Made by a program: the position numbers and the translations under genes. 64,000 nucleotides of DNA from JANLVJ01 sp031363945. GTDB lineage: Bacteria > Bacteroidota > Bacteroidia > Sphingobacteriales > Sphingobacteriaceae. This document shows positions 62,341-64,000 of the stretch, one piece after another. Below the pieces are notes generated by a model. It had not been told where the DNA came from and did not search any database. It saw nothing but the letters and a program-made list of their open reading frames with translations. The stretch lies in assembly GCA_031363945.1 (NCBI GenBank), contig JANLVJ010000063.1, positions 1 through 64,000 on the forward strand. The letters are read 5' to 3'. The first letter of the stretch is position 1. Each line of letters opens with the position of its first letter.

Positions 62341-62434
62341 AAATCAGGATAATAAGGGATAAATAACGTTCAAAAAGTTAAATCATTCGGAAACTAAATT
62401 TTAGGTAGAATTCAAAATTTTAAGGAATCTTTGC

Positions 62435-63652
62435 TTAGGCTTTTCGTGGATAGCATTCGTTCACAACATATACCTTACCGTGTACCGACGGCAGCCCATT
62501 GATACAATCAGTAAAAGTTTGGGCAATTCGTTTAAAGTGTTCAGGTTTGGGGTGTAATTCATCTGTCCAGCCATGATCACCAACTGCGCCTCTGGCATCA
62601 ATATGAAATACACTCATTTCAAGGCCTGGTATTTTACTGAACTCTTCACCAGTTTCAATCATCATTTCATTAAAAAGGTAAATCATGGCATAAATGATAT
62701 TGCTTTGTACAGACTGATTAGTGATTCCTCTCAATAAAAGTGGTGTTTTTAACCAGCTGCCATGACCCAGAAAGCTTCTGATAAATGGGATATACCAGCG
62801 TAGTGGGTTTACGCCAAAAGCAATTTTATCATTTGGCACCGCATAATCATAACCCTGAGTAATGATCTTTGTACCCGCAAATTTGCCCAGTTTCATATTT
62901 CCTTTGCCATCGGTTAATATGCCCTTAATCAGGAAATAATATTGAAGATTAAAGAACATAAGCAAGGCGAAAAAATCTTTTGACAGATATTTAACACCTT
63001 CGTTGAATCGTTTTAGGTCAAGGGGTATAACTTTTCTTAATTGTACATTTTTTAAGAGCTGCCCTGACCATTCACTTTTTGATAATTCTCTTGATCTGCC
63101 ACTGGGTTCAAGGATTGCTGCCAGGCGGTTGCTGCCAAGCAAATCATTTCCACCTCCACTTATTACAAAAAAATCAGGGTGAACAACTGAAAATTCTTCC
63201 ACATATTTACGTGCGTTTAGCATATTGAATAACCAGTCGCCCCCAGAAGCAAGGCTGTAAACGGCCAGATTATCCTGCATCGAAACCCAGTCAATAACAT
63301 CACTCAATATAATCGGGTAATTAAACCACGAATCGCCTTCAGCAAGAATTATCTTGTTTACACCATTTCTAAAGCCTTTTTTTATTTTTGCATAAAATTT
63401 ACTGTTTCTCTGAGCGTTTTTTATCAAATCAACTTTGCTGACAAGACGATCAATGGTGGCAAACTTTATAACTTGCACTTCGTTTAAGTCATAGATTTTT
63501 TCGATGATATAGGAAAGATCTTCCTCATTGATATACATTCTTAACGATGCCAGTTCAGAACAGCTGATCTCATTGTCAAGAAGTTTCTTTATTAGTTCTA
63601 ATTTGGCCTGAGGTGATGGTATTGGAATTTCTGCAGCAATAATTTCAGCCAT
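62435..63652 (-). CDS. SGNH-type hydrolase with an N-terminal helical extension
   Basis: This 405-residue protein has the four SGNH blocks: IILAEGDSWFNYP (Ser108), YSLASGGDWLF (Gly), VISGGGNDLLGSN (Asn169) and DELHPKPEHF (Asp364, His367). Enzymes of this fold remove acyl groups or act as esterases. Residues 1-95 are helical and hydrophilic (LKKLLDNEISCSELASLRMY and similar) and do not look like a signal peptide, so it may be cytoplasmic. The middle region is longer than in simple SGNH esterases. The substrate is unknown. The gene diverges from an ABC exporter gene 89 bases away. Confidence 0.75.
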   Translation of the reverse strand: MAEIIAAEIPIPSPQAKLELIKKLLDNEISCSELASLRMYINEEDLSYIIEKIYDLNEVQVIKFATIDRLVSKVDLIKNAQRNSKFYAKIKKGFRNGVNKIILAEGDSWFNYPIILSDVIDWVSMQDNLAVYSLASGGDWLFNMLNARKYVEEFSVVHPDFFVISGGGNDLLGSNRLAAILEPSGRSRELSKSEWSGQLLKNVQLRKVIPLDLKRFNEGVKYLSKDFFALLMFFNLQYYFLIKGILTDGKGNMKLGKFAGTKIITQGYDYAVPNDKIAFGVNPLRWYIPFIRSFLGHGSWLKTPLLLRGITNQSVQSNIIYAMIYLFNEMMIETGEEFSKIPGLEMSVFHIDARGAVGDHGWTDELHPKPEHFKRIAQTFTDCINGLPSVHGKVYVVNECYPRKA

Positions 63653-63741
63653 TTATTAATGGATTTTATTTTCTGTGAATTTATTTGATAATCTTTCTTT
63701 CAACAAGGTACCTATAAAACGATGGGTTCTTAATTTAAAAC

Positions 63742-64000
63742 ATGGCAAGAGCAACTCTTAAAACTGAAACCCTGACATTTAAAGACCGTCTCGCAGCCTT
63801 AAGCAATCTACCAGCATTTTTCAAAATGGTCTGGCAAACCAGTCCCGGTCTTACATTGACCAATGCCGTTCTACGTATAGTACGTTCAGCATTGCCCCTT
63901 GCAATCTTATACGTAGGTAAATTAATTATAGACCAGGTTGTTTTATTAAATCACAATCATGGAAATTTTTCAAATGCATTTTTATGGAAGCTTGTTCTTG
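63742..64000 (+). CDS. ABC exporter permease/ATPase, N-terminal part (cut by window end)
   Basis: The frame opens MARATLKTETLTFKDRLAAL and continues FFKMVWQTSPGLTLTNAVLR, LPLAILYVGKLIIDQVV to the end of the window. The cytoplasmic start, amphipathic helix and first membrane helix ending in YVGKLIIDQ resemble the start of a fused ABC exporter. Only 86 codons are visible, so the ATPase motifs lie outside. The assignment is by pattern only. Confidence 0.6.
   Translation, partial: MARATLKTETLTFKDRLAALSNLPAFFKMVWQTSPGLTLTNAVLRIVRSALPLAILYVGKLIIDQVVLLNHNHGNFSNAFLWKLVL

Noticed and set aside
1..64000. CRISPR arrays, prophage, tRNA and rRNA genes
   Set aside because: No regularly spaced repeats, phage structural genes, cloverleaf-like sequences or rRNA segments were seen on either strand.

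Overview
The window is one contiguous piece of a Bacteroidota chromosome, most likely from the order Sphingobacteriales or a close relative. The signs are low G+C by eye, weak or absent Shine-Dalgarno sequences, a single fused SecDF, a NusB with a long N-terminal extension, the block NusB / DUF1573 lipoprotein / YajC / YbbR / CoaE, a DUF3276 protein, a Nudix-type AraR and typical Bacteroidota carbohydrate enzymes. I cannot name a genus. I saw no rRNA, tRNA, CRISPR array, phage or intact insertion sequence.

Layout. 1-5500: accessory genes with decay: a truncated DHFR/RibD-like gene cut by the window edge, a cupin protein, a shattered glyoxalase-fold (VOC) pseudogene, DUF1697, an acyltransferase, a PH-domain protein, an unidentified dead reading frame and a membrane protein. 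5497-9486: a large secreted GH78 rhamnosidase with two sets of in-frame tandem repeats. 9629-17234: a BluB-CobT fusion for the lower ligand of vitamin B12, a ribbon-helix-helix/SseB-like pair, a lipoprotein peptidase, a Vat-like acetyltransferase, YchF, an overlapping barnase-type RNase and barstar pair, and DUF3276. 17315-26190: housekeeping: an ABC exporter, a leucine-dehydrogenase-like enzyme whose catalytic lysine is replaced, NusB to CoaE, MarR, PAP2 and GlmM.

26344-41503: an outer-membrane barrel, aquaporin, aldo/keto reductase, esterase, a Gfo/Idh/MocA pseudogene, cysteine desulfurase, AccD, NDH-2, SecDF, DHFR-ThyA, IspE and a LytTR regulator. 41510-45269: a possible respiratory cluster with a lipoprotein carrying a CXXCH haem motif, a GNAT protein, a YedY-like molybdopterin oxidoreductase and a membrane cytochrome b. 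45683-50073: a GH13 alpha-glucosidase and the metNIQ methionine importer. 50339-53293: a collapsed L-arabinose locus in which only araA is intact; the sodium symporter has lost its middle and the AraR regulator has lost its DNA-binding half. 53294-55133: low-coding DNA with remnants and a J-domain/KTSC protein. 55134-64000: Gfo/Idh/MocA oxidoreductase, a CvfB-like RNA-binding protein, GH20 hexosaminidase, an NAD-dependent epimerase-like protein, thioesterase, YceI, a membrane protein, an SGNH hydrolase and the start of an ABC exporter.

The core genes are intact, but at least six accessory genes are broken by frameshifts, stops or deletions, so this lineage appears to be shedding peripheral functions. 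The most interesting items are the lipoprotein RNase with overlapping barstar, the BluB-CobT fusion, the lysine-to-cysteine change in the leucine-dehydrogenase-like enzyme, and the half-dismantled arabinose locus.
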